Shown here in pieces: positions 29,723 to 39,412 of a stretch of 64,000 bases of DNA. The position numbers and the translations under genes were made by a program. Origin of the DNA: a virus; the IMG/VR virus record IMGVR_UViG_3300037963_002171, positions 1 to 64,000 of that record; one strand, 5' to 3'. The notes below the pieces were generated by a model. It was not told where the DNA came from, made no database searches, and saw only the letters and a program-made list of their open reading frames with translations. Position 1 is the first letter of the stretch. Each line of letters begins with the position of its first letter.

Positions 29723-31168
29723 TTACGAATTAGATAATATACCACAAGATAATGGATTTCTAAGAATAATACCAGATTCTGAAAGAATTTGACATTCAAA
29801 GAAGTCATCACCATTAGCAGCCATCATTGAGTTATAGTCGTAAGGATTAACCATACCAGGTACGTATTTTTTAACAAAACTTCTGTTAAAACCTTCAGCA
29901 CCTTTAGCTATTAACTCTACATTACTAACTCCATTTTGCATACCCATGTCTACAAATACCATTTTACCTGATTCATTTGAAGTATCAAATGTAGATGAAA
30001 TAGAGTTGTGTAGATTGTCATCATCAAACACTGGGCAATATGCTAATATCATTTTGTTACCAAGAATATTATACTCAGTAAAGTTAGCACCTAACGCAAC
30101 ATCAGCTCCGCCTTTACCAGCAAATACTGGAGTACCAGAACCTAAAGTAACTAATAAGTCTTTCATAGCTCTGTGGAAGTCAATTCTTCCTTGTGTTCCT
30201 GTAAATACTGTCCAAACATTTCCTTCAGCATTTAATGCATTTTTAGAAAGTGTACCGATAAAGTTAACGATATCCTCTTCTGTTAATGCACCAGCAGTAT
30301 AAGTAGCTTGGTTAGCACCATCAATCTGAGCTAATAGACCATCACCCATAATTGGAAGACCTGAAGTAGCAGTACCTCGGTCACCTGGGAAGTCAGCAGC
30401 TCCTGTAGTAGCTGTAGTAAGAGTAGTTAAAGAATGCTTACCATACCATCTTTGACACTCTAGCTCATACATAAACTGGTCAGTCATTTGTTGCTCTTTT
30501 GTAAAATACCATAATCGGTGTCCATTAGACTCAATCCAAGTAACATCAGTTAAGTCAGAACCCATAATTTTTGTTTTTTTACGAGATAGAGTTAACCAGT
30601 TCTTGTAAGTATCTGGGTAAGCATAGTTTTGTCCTACCTCAGAAGCTAACGAACCTTGATTAAACGCACTACCAATACAACCTACAACATCTCCAGCAAC
30701 TGAATTAGTTGCAGTATCTGTCATTGCATCAATAGCTCTTAATGTAATAGTATTAGTTGCATCAGAAGATGTTACTGTTGGAACACTTGTTACCATTGCA
30801 GTTGCACCATCTTTGAATCGCACTATGTCATTTACGTTTAGATTATCACCATAAAAAGCGCTTCCTGTTCCTTGGTGTTTTACAACCATTGATACAGTAT
30901 CTCCCGCATTATAAGTTGCGTTAGTGATAGATGCGTTCAATACAGCTGGTTTTCTGTATCGTCCCATCATTTTCCATTCAAAAGCGTAGTCGCCTATAAT
31001 TTTTTCTGCAGCATTACGACCTGCAGCTTCTAACAAATATGTTAGAGAGAAACGTGGATATTGTGAGATAATTTTTTTTCCTATCTCTGGATACTTTAAT
31101 AAATTGGTTACCAACGCCGTTTCATCCGTTGTGTCTTTTCCATATGTACCCGTATATACATTTGCCAT
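29723..31168 (-). CDS. Major capsid protein
   Basis: The 481-residue protein has the expected size. It is placed after terminase, portal and a scaffold-like gene. The N-terminal part (TNLLKYPEIGKKIISQYPRF) is helical. A beta-rich insertion with Gly/Thr/Ala-rich sequence follows (about 75-170), and long mixed segments include SRKKTKIMGSDLTDVTWIES. The acidic and aromatic C-terminus ends ILRNPLSCGILSNS. Own hairpin downstream and A/T-rich initiation region. The HK97-like fold is assumed from gene order; no sequence signature alone proves it. Confidence 0.75.
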   Translation of the reverse strand: MANVYTGTYGKDTTDETALVTNLLKYPEIGKKIISQYPRFSLTYLLEAAGRNAAEKIIGDYAFEWKMMGRYRKPAVLNASITNATYNAGDTVSMVVKHQGTGSAFYGDNLNVNDIVRFKDGATAMVTSVPTVTSSDATNTITLRAIDAMTDTATNSVAGDVVGCIGSAFNQGSLASEVGQNYAYPDTYKNWLTLSRKKTKIMGSDLTDVTWIESNGHRLWYFTKEQQMTDQFMYELECQRWYGKHSLTTLTTATTGAADFPGDRGTATSGLPIMGDGLLAQIDGANQATYTAGALTEEDIVNFIGTLSKNALNAEGNVWTVFTGTQGRIDFHRAMKDLLVTLGSGTPVFAGKGGADVALGANFTEYNILGNKMILAYCPVFDDDNLHNSISSTFDTSNESGKMVFVDMGMQNGVSNVELIAKGAEGFNRSFVKKYVPGMVNPYDYNSMMAANGDDFFECQILSESGIILRNPLSCGILSNS

Positions 31169-31241
31169 TTTTAAATAATTTTAATTGTTATAAATAAATT
31201 AATACACAATAACAAATAAAATAGCGTTGCCTTTTTATTTA

Positions 31242-32264
31242 TTACTTCATAAATTCGACAGGGTCAAAACCATTTTTCATTTTAGTTTCAACATGTCTAC
31301 TTTTTCGGCTTAAGTTAGGATTTGTAATTTTATCAATCACGGAGGCTTTGCCTCTTTCCACACCTTGGCCAGATAACATCTTAAAGATTTTGTCTTTATA
31401 TTTCCATAAGAAAGCAGCATCTGCTACATTGGCAGCGCTTCCATATAGTTCTTTAGAAAAATCACCAGATGTTATATAATTATATAGTTCCCTTTTTTCT
31501 GTTTTTCCAACTTTACCACCAAAAAAATCTTCTTTAGTTTTTATATATGTTTGTAAAGCTTTTCTGTTTTCTATATTTTGTTTTTCAGTTTCTTTCTGTA
31601 ACCTTTCCTCTTCTTGCTTTATTGTTTTTCTTTCGTTAGCAATATAGTTTTGAAGATTCTTTCTAATTAGTAAAGCTTCTTTTTTCAAAAGACCTGAATC
31701 ATGCATTCTATCTACAGTATCTTTTATTTCTTCTTTTTCTAAACCTGAAGCTTCTAAGTCAGAAGCAACTAATTGTGCGTCATTCATTTTAAGAAATGCC
31801 TGTAAATTTTGTATAGTATCATTAACAGGAGATGGTTCACTTATAGCCTTTTTAACAGCTTCTTTAAAAGTTTTTTCATCTTTAGCCTCTACACCTATTT
31901 CAGATGCTAGAGTTTGCCAATCATACACTTCCTCTTTTACATTTTCACTCTTTTTAGTTTCTTCTTTAGAAACAGGTGTTGAGTCCCAATCTTCATCCTC
32001 TTCAATTTTAGATTCTTGTTTTTCTTCTGAATCTAATTCTACCTTATCCCAAGAGAATGAATCATCATCAGATTCTTCTTCATTGGTAGTTTCTTCTTGT
32101 TCCTCAACCTCTTCTTTTTGAGGCTCTTCTTTACTATTAGTTTCTTCTCCAACAAAAGCCTTAGGGTCAAATGCTGGAGTAGTTTCTGTTTGTTCTTTAG
32201 TTTCTACAGTTTCCTGCTCAACTTTGTCTATTAGGTCTTCACCTGATGTTTGTTCTTTGCTCAT
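31242..32264 (-). CDS. Scaffold-like protein between portal and capsid (340 aa)
   Basis: The N-terminal half (about residues 1-125) is extremely Glu/Asp/Ser/Thr-rich and low complexity. The C-terminal half is helical with Lys/Glu coiled coils (ERKTIKQEEERLQKETEKQN) and a basic end (NPNLSRKSRHVETKMKNGFD). An acidic, helical protein encoded between portal and major capsid genes is the usual signature of a scaffolding protein. No protease motif was seen. Assignment by composition and synteny. Confidence 0.6.
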   Translation of the reverse strand: MSKEQTSGEDLIDKVEQETVETKEQTETTPAFDPKAFVGEETNSKEEPQKEEVEEQEETTNEEESDDDSFSWDKVELDSEEKQESKIEEDEDWDSTPVSKEETKKSENVKEEVYDWQTLASEIGVEAKDEKTFKEAVKKAISEPSPVNDTIQNLQAFLKMNDAQLVASDLEASGLEKEEIKDTVDRMHDSGLLKKEALLIRKNLQNYIANERKTIKQEEERLQKETEKQNIENRKALQTYIKTKEDFFGGKVGKTEKRELYNYITSGDFSKELYGSAANVADAAFLWKYKDKIFKMLSGQGVERGKASVIDKITNPNLSRKSRHVETKMKNGFDPVEFMK

Positions 32265-32292
32265 AATTTAAAATTTTGCTCTTTGCTTTGTA

Positions 32293-32300
32293 CAAAGATA
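32293..32300 (-). promoter_or_regulatory. Bacteroidetes-type -7 element upstream of the scaffold-like gene
   Basis: The minus-strand sequence TATCTTTG fits TAnnTTTG and lies 28 nt before the ATG at 32264. No TTTG box is found 19 nt upstream, so it is a half-match. It would give a short leader for scaffold and capsid transcription. Confidence 0.35.
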
Positions 32301-32304
32301 GTTA

Positions 32305-34590
32305 TTATTTTTTACTTACTTTTTTAACCTCTTTTTCGCTTTTATTTTTCTTTTCTGTTTCTTTAGAATGTTTTAATTTTTCAGTTTCTATTTTATCTTT
32401 TAAACCAGATTGCATAGCTTCTTTTTGCAATGTAGCTTTTATTTTATCACTACTAACATTAGCTTCCAAGTCTGCTTGTAAGTTAGCAATTTCTACTTTA
32501 GCTTTTCCAGCTTCTATAGCTGCATTTACTTTTCCTTGGTTTTCTAATTCTTTAAGATTAAGCTCATGTTGTCTTTGTGCATCAGCCTGTTGAGCTTGCG
32601 CTTGTAATTGTTGCTGTTGCATTTCTTGTGCTTGTTGAGATTGTTCTTGTATTTCTTTAATACCATGTTCTAAAATATGTTCAGCTTCTGTAAGAGTTTC
32701 TGCTTTTAATATTTTAATTACACTTAGAAGGTCTATACTACCACTTTGAAGAGCTGCTTGTGATAATTGCGTTACAGCTTGTTTTACTGCATCTTCTTTA
32801 CCACCCTCACTAATATATATACCATAATCATTTAAAGATACATCAGGAAATACTGTTAACATTTTATATCCACCATCTCCCAATATATATCCAGCTTTTT
32901 TTCCTCCTGCCCAAGATATTTTCATAAGATTGCAAACTTTTTCTATTGCTCTTTTCTTTACTTCTGAATGTTGGAAAAACCAATTTTCTGTTACAAGGTT
33001 AGATTGTACAACTGTTCTTTGCACATTACCAACTGCTTCATATTGAGAAACAGCACCTTCTCTTTGTGGGGATATACCACACACTTGTCCAGCTGTTTGT
33101 TCCAACATTAATTTTAAATTAATTAATTGTTGTACAGAATTAGATAATGTAAAGTCCACTTGTTGAAATTGATTAAATCTAGCAGTATCAGCTCCTTCAT
33201 CTCTAGAATTAATAGGTATTATACCATCATTCTTAATGTGATAAAGAACTGTTTGCATATCCATACCTATATTTGACGGCATTTGTGAAACGTCATAAAC
33301 AACAGCTTTTCCTCCAGCTCTAGATAATGTTAACTCTATATGATACATAACCACATTGTATAACATTTGAATATGTTTAAGAACATCCACTATACTTGTC
33401 ACTCTACCTGAAGATAGATTATGAACACATCCTGTGTAAGATAAATCAGTTTTTCCAGCATCATCTACAGAACGAACCTGATTAGGTCTTCTTCTGCAGT
33501 TTACTAATATTTGACCACCTATTTTTGTACCCTCCCAAATATCATCTACATATTTAGTTTCTACAATTTCACCTTTTCTTGGTTTGTAGTTGTCTGCTAC
33601 TATTTTTCTAAAAGGGTTGCTTTCATCATATTTATTAGGAGAAACTTTTACTTTTATTGCTCTAATAGATTTCCATTCTCCATGAATTAATCTAACCTTT
33701 ATACCTGTAGAAGTATCGTATTGAACCCAATCTAAATTAGAATTATAATGAGCTAATTCGTCACCAGACGACACATGTCTCATCTTTTCTAACTCCATAA
33801 CATCCTCTTTTGTTAGCTCATCTCCATACTCATCTAATATCTCATTAATACCTAACCATCTTTGTTCTACCACCCATTGAGCATTGTCTAAGTAATCACT
33901 TTCTATAGACATATCAAAAGCTATATTTCTTGGGTCTATTCTTCTTATTTGTGGGTCTCCATTTAATATATCTACTTTATAAAAAACTTTACCTGTTACA
34001 AGAAAATCTCTAAAACCCCCTCTAAATAAATCTTTCCAACTATATCTTTCTTTTAAATAATGCAATCCATCCTCTACAGCTTCTTCTACAGCCTCTTTAT
34101 AAGTGTATCGCATAAACTCTTCTATATTATCTGGTATTTCCATTCCTGTTAAGTTTTCTGCAACATCCATACCCATACTTTGATTTATTTCTTTTTTTAC
34201 ATCAGAAAGTATAGATTCAGCTATAAGTGATATTTTAACATCTTCTTTTCTTTGGACAGCATCTTTATTTACAGAACTCACTTTGGTTTCTAGTGGTCTA
34301 CGTAATTCTTCGCTAGTAAGAAGGTCTATTTTAGGAGCTATTATATTAAAGTTAGTCATACGAGCAGGAAATGGTGTTCCGTACTGGTCAGTAACGTGCT
34401 CATAATCTTTTGGGTCAAAATGACCATGATATGCTTGATAATTTCTTATATCTTTATATCTATCATTAATATAAAGACTATTGTTGTGTTGTGCAATGTA
34501 TGGAGCCATAGCGTCCAAATTTTGTTCACACCAATTTTTATCTTTCTCCTTATCTGTAAGAAGTTGTCTAGGAAAACTAGTATACGGCAT
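32305..34590 (-). CDS. Portal protein (761 aa)
   Basis: It lies directly downstream of the large terminase (2-nt gap). The N-terminal region contains RNYQAYHGHFDPKDYEHVTD then NFNIIAPKIDLLTSEELRRP, the aromatic/Asp-rich loop and P-K-I-x-x-L-x-x-E-E-x-R-P motif characteristic of portal proteins of crAss-like and related podoviruses. The length suits a podoviral portal. The C-terminus is a Gln-rich coiled coil (QEQSQQAQEMQQQQLQAQ), as in barrel regions. No frameshift or truncation seen. Confidence 0.82.
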   Translation of the reverse strand: MPYTSFPRQLLTDKEKDKNWCEQNLDAMAPYIAQHNNSLYINDRYKDIRNYQAYHGHFDPKDYEHVTDQYGTPFPARMTNFNIIAPKIDLLTSEELRRPLETKVSSVNKDAVQRKEDVKISLIAESILSDVKKEINQSMGMDVAENLTGMEIPDNIEEFMRYTYKEAVEEAVEDGLHYLKERYSWKDLFRGGFRDFLVTGKVFYKVDILNGDPQIRRIDPRNIAFDMSIESDYLDNAQWVVEQRWLGINEILDEYGDELTKEDVMELEKMRHVSSGDELAHYNSNLDWVQYDTSTGIKVRLIHGEWKSIRAIKVKVSPNKYDESNPFRKIVADNYKPRKGEIVETKYVDDIWEGTKIGGQILVNCRRRPNQVRSVDDAGKTDLSYTGCVHNLSSGRVTSIVDVLKHIQMLYNVVMYHIELTLSRAGGKAVVYDVSQMPSNIGMDMQTVLYHIKNDGIIPINSRDEGADTARFNQFQQVDFTLSNSVQQLINLKLMLEQTAGQVCGISPQREGAVSQYEAVGNVQRTVVQSNLVTENWFFQHSEVKKRAIEKVCNLMKISWAGGKKAGYILGDGGYKMLTVFPDVSLNDYGIYISEGGKEDAVKQAVTQLSQAALQSGSIDLLSVIKILKAETLTEAEHILEHGIKEIQEQSQQAQEMQQQQLQAQAQQADAQRQHELNLKELENQGKVNAAIEAGKAKVEIANLQADLEANVSSDKIKATLQKEAMQSGLKDKIETEKLKHSKETEKKNKSEKEVKKVSKK

Positions 34591-34592
34591 AA

Positions 34593-36413
34593 TTAATCAT
34601 CTTTATAAGGAACTAATCTATTTCCATCTTTTTTGAAATAAACAAATCCTAACTTTTTACCCTGTTCACTTTTTTCTCTTGCTTGTATTTGAAATATATC
34701 AATATTATGTATAAGACATAGTCCAAATGATATAGCCCTATCGGTATTTCTAGTTCCATAATCAGCAAGTTCGTTTAATAAATCTATGAACCATATATCA
34801 TCAACATTAGTTTTAATATAATCGTCCATGTACTGCTCCATTACAGATTTTGTTTGTTTATTCATCTGTAACCCATATCTGTTCCTAGTTAATGTACCAG
34901 GAGCATGTGCAGTTTTTGGTTTTTCTTTAAGATATTTTAAAGCATTTTTTCTTTTAAAATAATCTATAATACCAATTTTAGTATACTCTACAAGCATCTT
35001 TGCATTGTAGTATATTGCTAATTTTAAACATCCGTCCCAAAACTCTTCTGCTGTTTTAGGTCTTTCTGTGTAATCTGCTACTATATAATCGCTAGGTATG
35101 TCTGGTGAAACAAATCTTCTATATATAAGAGCACTTCCTAAAGACGTAGAAGCTTCAGCTCTATCTTGGTCATAAGAGTCAATACCTCCTATATCTAAAC
35201 CATCATATTCTTCATTTGGATGTTCTAAGATTAAATAAGGCCCATTTATATCAGCCACCCATTCTACCGCATCTGTAAATCCATCTTCATCATCAAACAC
35301 CCATTCTATTCTACCTCTTTGAATTTGATTCTGCAATCTACTTTTAGCCATTATCCTACCCCTTTGTGCATTAATTAAAGATAAGTCAAATCTACTTCCT
35401 TTAGTCTTTAAGAAAGCCTCTTCTACTGTAAGGGGGTAGTTTTGTATGTGTAGATTGTAAGCCTTACTACTATCTCTTCCTTCTAGTTTTGTTCTTTCTT
35501 CTATTAAAGCTTTTCTTGCACCTTTTTCATCACTCACTCCTGTTTTTAAATCAAAAAAACCATGATAACAAACAGAAGCTGGAATAAACATAGGTATAAG
35601 GTTAAATGAATCAGCATTGTAATACATTTCCATAAAATCCTTAGAAGATGTTTCTATGTCACCACCCGTTCCTCCAATAACAGGAACACCAAATTGAATG
35701 TTACCATCCATAAAACAGGCTTTAGAAGACATATAAGCATTAAGTAATTCTTTAAACTCACCAGCCTCTTCAAAAATCATCACACTTAAACGTTCACCTT
35801 TAAACACTTCGGGATTGGACATTGTTCTGCAATGTATAGCAGATTGATATCCACTTATTTGCCATTTACCATCTTTAGTTTTTTGTTTATATCCACTTCT
35901 AATAATATCAGACGTGTCTTTTAAAACAGAATGCCTAAGATTAATGTGTTGGCCATTTAATCCTTTTTTCACTTTGTCAAAGAACGAATCAGCAGTCACT
36001 TGTAATCCTGCTGCTATTCCCACTTCATTATATGGATAAAATGTATATTCATGTCCACATAATGCTGAATTCATATAACTAAAGCCTTTATCTCTGGCTT
36101 TAATAACAATCATTCCCTTTTCCTCTTTTTTACATTCTTCAAATAAATCAAAATATAATTTATCTAAATCCCTGTACCAGGGTGATATAAGAGTTTTTCT
36201 ATTTCCATCTTCACCACTATTACCTAATATCTTATAAAAATTAAGGTAATAATAATGTTTCCCAGTAATACGGTTCATGCCCTTTGGCTTGTATCCGTAT
36301 TTGCATCTATGTATCTGCTCTTCCCAAAACTCTTGGTAAGATACAGATTCATGGTCTAATTCAGGTATACCTTCGTAGACTATGGGTGCGTATTTTTCAA
36401 TCTTTTTGCTCAT
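34593..36413 (-). CDS. terL: Terminase large subunit (606 aa)
   Basis: ATP-driven packaging motor and nuclease. GKHYYYLNFYKI (51-62) is the pre-ATPase motif of the T4/crAss-type family. KARDKGFS (105-112) is the Walker-A-like adenine/phosphate loop. LSVMIFEEAGEF (about 210) is Walker B with the catalytic Glu, and GGTGGDIETSS is the coupling region. The RNase-H-like nuclease follows: GGIDSYDQD (first Asp), MLVEYTKIG (second acidic residue) and NTDRAISFGLCLIHN (third Asp). It overlaps the 59-residue gene by 17 nt and is followed by portal. Full length. Confidence 0.93.
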   Translation of the reverse strand: MSKKIEKYAPIVYEGIPELDHESVSYQEFWEEQIHRCKYGYKPKGMNRITGKHYYYLNFYKILGNSGEDGNRKTLISPWYRDLDKLYFDLFEECKKEEKGMIVIKARDKGFSYMNSALCGHEYTFYPYNEVGIAAGLQVTADSFFDKVKKGLNGQHINLRHSVLKDTSDIIRSGYKQKTKDGKWQISGYQSAIHCRTMSNPEVFKGERLSVMIFEEAGEFKELLNAYMSSKACFMDGNIQFGVPVIGGTGGDIETSSKDFMEMYYNADSFNLIPMFIPASVCYHGFFDLKTGVSDEKGARKALIEERTKLEGRDSSKAYNLHIQNYPLTVEEAFLKTKGSRFDLSLINAQRGRIMAKSRLQNQIQRGRIEWVFDDEDGFTDAVEWVADINGPYLILEHPNEEYDGLDIGGIDSYDQDRAEASTSLGSALIYRRFVSPDIPSDYIVADYTERPKTAEEFWDGCLKLAIYYNAKMLVEYTKIGIIDYFKRKNALKYLKEKPKTAHAPGTLTRNRYGLQMNKQTKSVMEQYMDDYIKTNVDDIWFIDLLNELADYGTRNTDRAISFGLCLIHNIDIFQIQAREKSEQGKKLGFVYFKKDGNRLVPYKDD

Positions 36414-36576
36414 GCTTTTTAAATGGACTTTCAGCTACTCTCACATCTGACAATTTACCACCCACTTTAAAAACCGTTTTTAACCTCTCTTGGTATTTAT
36501 TATAAGCAGATTGTTCCATAAAAGTGTCACCATCTACTACAAATTTTTTGTCCCCTATTTGTATTTTTTTTGTCAT
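36397..36576 (-). CDS. Small conserved-position protein overlapping terL (59 aa)
   Basis: The frame from ATG 36576 reads MTKKIQIGDKKFVVDGDTFM at the start and is basic towards the C-terminus (ESPFKKHEQKD). It overlaps the upstream gene by 4 nt and the terminase by 17 nt, both typical of coupled translation. It has no recognised domain. A packaging accessory is possible but only from its position. Confidence 0.55.
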   Translation of the reverse strand: MTKKIQIGDKKFVVDGDTFMEQSAYNKYQERLKTVFKVGGKLSDVRVAESPFKKHEQKD

Positions 36577-37100
36577 ATTTTATCTTTAATGCTCATTTGC
36601 TCTTCTAAATAACTCATCTTGGCCTCACCTTTTATTTTTTGCCTACTACCCCTTCTTTCTATTGCGTCTAAAAGTTTTTGCCTAGTGTTAAGAACTTTTT
36701 CAATACCTATCATTATCTTTTGCATACTTTCGGCATTGTCCTCGTTTATTCTTGTATCTCTCATTAAACGAGTGTATTCATCAATCTTTTCATTGAACGC
36801 TACTAATTGAGCATCTAATGGGTCAAATTGAAGTTCTTTATACTTTTTAATTGCTACAGCAATTTTTTCATTCTTTATACCCTTCCATTCATACTTCCCA
36901 AATATAGCCTTGCTTACAGACTTAACTCTTTCTCTTTCTACAAAATGCCTGTAAGGGCTATCGTAATCACAAACTAAAGCCACCCACATCATTGCTTTAA
37001 TTCCTAAATCTTCTACAAGTTCTCTAAACTCATCAATGGCATATAAACCATCGTCTTCTTGTATTATTTCCCCCTTTTTGCTTAACCCCAATAAATACAT
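36573..37100 (-). CDS. Candidate terminase small subunit (175 aa)
   Basis: This helical protein includes GIKAMMWVALVCDYDSPYRH and YEWKGIKNEKIAVAIKKYKE, then a coiled coil (VAFNEKIDEYTRLMRDTRIN) and a charged tail. It sits two genes upstream of the large terminase, where small terminases are normally found, and no other gene nearby looks like one. A classical helix-turn-helix is not obvious, so the role is inferred from size, helicity and position. Confidence 0.45.
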   Translation of the reverse strand: MYLLGLSKKGEIIQEDDGLYAIDEFRELVEDLGIKAMMWVALVCDYDSPYRHFVERERVKSVSKAIFGKYEWKGIKNEKIAVAIKKYKELQFDPLDAQLVAFNEKIDEYTRLMRDTRINEDNAESMQKIMIGIEKVLNTRQKLLDAIERRGSRQKIKGEAKMSYLEEQMSIKDKI

Positions 37101-37103
37101 ACA

Positions 37104-37613
37104 CTAATCACTAGTTGCATCAAGTGCTATAAATATTTCTATATCGCAAGCTGCGGTGTCTGAAGATGCTGATATATGTGTGGCATTTACAAAACTTTCA
37201 CTTGCTTCTTCATAACTATGTCCAGCGTCATCTGCAAAAAAACCAATATGGTCAAAATCTGCATCATTATTATCATCAGGAACACCAAAAATATAACTTC
37301 TTCCAGCATCTATTTTTACATAGTAAGCATTGTTACCACTACTATCTTCTAATCCAAGTGTAATAAAATTAGTGGTATCTAAATTAGTTATTCTTAAATA
37401 TCTAAGCTGGTCTCTATCTATTGTAGTATACCCAGAGCCAGAATCCCCAAAACTTATAATAGTTGCTAAATCTGACGAAGTTCCTATAGTGGTAACAGAA
37501 AATTGTGACTTTATAATTTGAGTTATGTTGTCAATACTTTTAGCGTGCGAACAATTATATGATTGACCGTTTAAAACTATACTTTCAGTTACCCTTGTTG
37601 TTAATGTAGCCAT
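37104..37613 (-). CDS. Beta-rich virion-type protein, paralog of the next gene (169 aa)
   Basis: I chose the ATG at 37613 (MATLTTRVTESIVLNGQSYN) because it avoids overlap with the upstream gene and has an A-rich initiation region; an upstream in-frame ATG at 37649 would add 12 residues. It shares the start MATLT…TE-I-V-L-x-G and the LRYLRITNLDTTN / DAGRSYIF pattern with the 161-residue protein upstream. A similar strand pattern occurs in the proteins at 62653 and 63099. Likely virion surface or accessory protein; unproven. Confidence 0.55.
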   Translation of the reverse strand: MATLTTRVTESIVLNGQSYNCSHAKSIDNITQIIKSQFSVTTIGTSSDLATIISFGDSGSGYTTIDRDQLRYLRITNLDTTNFITLGLEDSSGNNAYYVKIDAGRSYIFGVPDDNNDADFDHIGFFADDAGHSYEEASESFVNATHISASSDTAACDIEIFIALDATSD

Positions 37614-37623
37614 ATTGTTTTTT

Positions 37624-38109
37624 TTATGCTGTAGCTTCAGTGCTTGCAATAAACACCTCCACCTTAGCAGGTGAGCGTTGTGAATAAGCTTTTATTTCTT
37701 CTATTGTATTTAATCCTGCAGCAGTTCCCGTGTGAGCCATTTCTGCTGTAGTTATATCGTCTGAATCATCAGCAAAAATAGCTTCATAATGCGAATATAA
37801 ATAAAATGATTTTCTACCTTCTAATTCTATAGCTTGATGTGTTTCATTAGTTTCGTTAATTATGTTTAAAACTATAGGGTCTGCTCCTAAATTACTTATT
37901 CTAACATACTTTATACTTCCATTATCAAAAACACCACCAGAAATAGTGTCTGCATGAGTGGTGTATAAACTAGTTAAAGTTCCCTGTTTAAACTTATAAA
38001 CTCTTGAATAAACATCAACGATATCATTAAATATCATAGTCTTAGAACTACCTTGTTGTCTTCCTTCTAAAACTATATTTTCCGTGTGAGTTACTGTTAA
38101 TGTAGCCAT
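37624..38109 (-). CDS. Beta-rich virion-type protein, paralog of the previous gene (161 aa)
   Basis: It begins MATLTVTHTENIVLEGRQQG and contains IKYVRISNLGADPIVLNIIN then IELEGRKSFYLYSHYEAIFA. These align with the 169-residue protein downstream, indicating a tandem duplication that has diverged. No enzyme motif, signal peptide or membrane segment. It shares one base with the stop region of the 100-residue gene upstream. Confidence 0.55.
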   Translation of the reverse strand: MATLTVTHTENIVLEGRQQGSSKTMIFNDIVDVYSRVYKFKQGTLTSLYTTHADTISGGVFDNGSIKYVRISNLGADPIVLNIINETNETHQAIELEGRKSFYLYSHYEAIFADDSDDITTAEMAHTGTAAGLNTIEEIKAYSQRSPAKVEVFIASTEATA

Positions 38110-38411
38110 TATTTTCTTTTTTTAATTTTAAATTTTAATTTCCATACCCCATGCTCTACATATTCATATGAATGTAAAGAGTAGTCTCCTGATTCTAAAT
38201 TTACATAAGTGTCAACACCTTCTTGTATTCCACCACCTACATAATATATTTTTTTATCTAATATATCATAACCATTATTTATAAGTGTCATGGCTATGTC
38301 ATCTTCCTTTTCTACTAAAGATTTAAAATCTTTAGAAAAACTACTATGAGCGTAGCAATTACCTATTGATAATTTATTAATAACACCATAAGCAGTTTTT
38401 TCACGTATCAT
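38109..38411 (-). CDS. Unknown small protein with near-leaderless promoter (100 aa)
   Basis: It starts MIREKTAYGVINKLSIGNCY and has a mixed alpha/beta sequence with a basic end (HGVWKLKFKIKKRK). A -7 element (TATCTTTG) ends 4 nt before the ATG, so this gene probably begins its own transcript. No domain was recognised. Confidence 0.5.
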   Translation of the reverse strand: MIREKTAYGVINKLSIGNCYAHSSFSKDFKSLVEKEDDIAMTLINNGYDILDKKIYYVGGGIQEGVDTYVNLESGDYSLHSYEYVEHGVWKLKFKIKKRK

Positions 38412-38415
38412 TTGT

Positions 38416-38423
38416 CAAAGATA
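38416..38423 (-). promoter_or_regulatory. Bacteroidetes-type -7 element, near-leaderless
   Basis: TATCTTTG on the minus strand matches TAnnTTTG exactly and lies only 4 nt upstream of the ATG at 38411. The expected -33 TTTG is not clear. The transcript would have almost no 5' leader. Confidence 0.5.
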
Positions 38424-38446
38424 TGAAAAATTAAGGACATAATATA

Positions 38447-39094
38447 TTAACACGATATTATAGATGATAACACATTATTAACACGCAATAATCCAGAACT
38501 AATTGGATTCATTATACCATTAACAAATACCAAATCTTTTTCTGTTGGTTTTTTAATAGCTTGGTTAATATCTCTTATAACAGTATATGCATGTTGCGAT
38601 TTAACATCTAGTCTTACTTCATCTAAATATCCTGGAGTTCTTTCAAAAAATAAAGAAACCATATCTTCATTATAATTATCACTAGAACTTTTGTTTTTAG
38701 AGCTAAAAGAACTGCCACCCCTATATAAATTAGCAGGATAAGAAACCATTCCTTTTACTCTAATTATTTCAGCTCTAAAAAAACCAAATGCTTTAGTGGC
38801 ATCAAAAGCTTGCACAGGTGTTGCTGCAGCCATAGTAATTCTAGTAGATATAGTTCCTGATGTTAATGTCCCTAATACAGATTTATCATCATAATTATAA
38901 TCATAAGTTTGATTTCCTTCATATGGATTTTTCCAATAAACTTTATCACCAGGCGAAACTTTTAATGTAGTAAGGTCTTTGAATCTTTCATCATCAGTGC
39001 CATAATATTGATTTACAGTGGTAGAACCCGAAGAAGTAACTTTAAGTTTTCCTAGGTTTATGGTTTCTGAAAATTTAAATATTAAGTTTTTCAT
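38447..39094 (-). CDS. Unknown structural-region protein (215 aa)
   Basis: No recognised family. The N-terminus (KNLIFKFSETINLGKLKVTS) resembles the opening strand of neighbouring beta proteins, and a Tyr/Asp/Asn-rich region follows (NQTYDYNYDDKSV). The C-terminal part has PGYLDEVRLDVKSQHAYTVI then NQAIKKPTEKDLVFVNGIMN. It overlaps the preceding 100-residue gene by 4 nt. A virion accessory role is inferred from its neighbours. Confidence 0.5.
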   Translation of the reverse strand: MKNLIFKFSETINLGKLKVTSSGSTTVNQYYGTDDERFKDLTTLKVSPGDKVYWKNPYEGNQTYDYNYDDKSVLGTLTSGTISTRITMAAATPVQAFDATKAFGFFRAEIIRVKGMVSYPANLYRGGSSFSSKNKSSSDNYNEDMVSLFFERTPGYLDEVRLDVKSQHAYTVIRDINQAIKKPTEKDLVFVNGIMNPISSGLLRVNNVLSSIISC

Positions 39095-39393
39095 TTTATT
39101 ACCACTTTAGTTCCAGTAGACAGGGCAGTTACATAGTCTGACGCAAACTTTCCTGTTATATTGTTAAATTCAATCACGTTTTCTGGAGACATATTAAAAA
39201 GCTCTCCTATTGCTCTTACAGCTTTTGGTCCTTTACTTGATTCTACAGTAAAATCAAACTTATATGAGAATGGTGCTTTTTCAAAATACACAGATATAGA
39301 TGTAGAGGATACATATTTAGCCCCAACAAAAGAACTTACTGGGAATAAATAAAACTCAGACTCAGAATAAACTATCAAAACAAACCTTTCCAT
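39091..39393 (-). CDS. Small paralog-family virion protein (100 aa)
   Basis: The layout matches the family next to the capsid gene: MERFVLIVYSESEFYLFPVS at the start, a TSISVYFEKAP strand, an F-D-F-T-V strand, helix (GPKAVRAIGELFNMSPENVI), EFNNITGKFASDY and a final strand. It has its own -7 element and a hairpin just upstream. Function unknown. Confidence 0.55.
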   Translation of the reverse strand: MERFVLIVYSESEFYLFPVSSFVGAKYVSSTSISVYFEKAPFSYKFDFTVESSKGPKAVRAIGELFNMSPENVIEFNNITGKFASDYVTALSTGTKVVIK

Positions 39394-39397
39394 TGTG

Positions 39398-39405
39398 CAA
39401 ATATA
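39398..39405 (-). promoter_or_regulatory. Bacteroidetes-type -7 element, near-leaderless
   Basis: TATATTTG on the minus strand lies 4 nt before the ATG at 39393. It directly follows a small hairpin, giving a terminator-then-promoter arrangement. No convincing TTTG lies 19 nt upstream. Confidence 0.5.
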
Positions 39406-39412
39406 ATAAATT

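Noticed and set aside
31214-31240. A/T-only hairpin (AAATAAAA/TTTTATTT) before the capsid gene
   Set aside because: Only A-T pairs; such pairing arises easily by chance in this composition, so it was not listed as a terminator.
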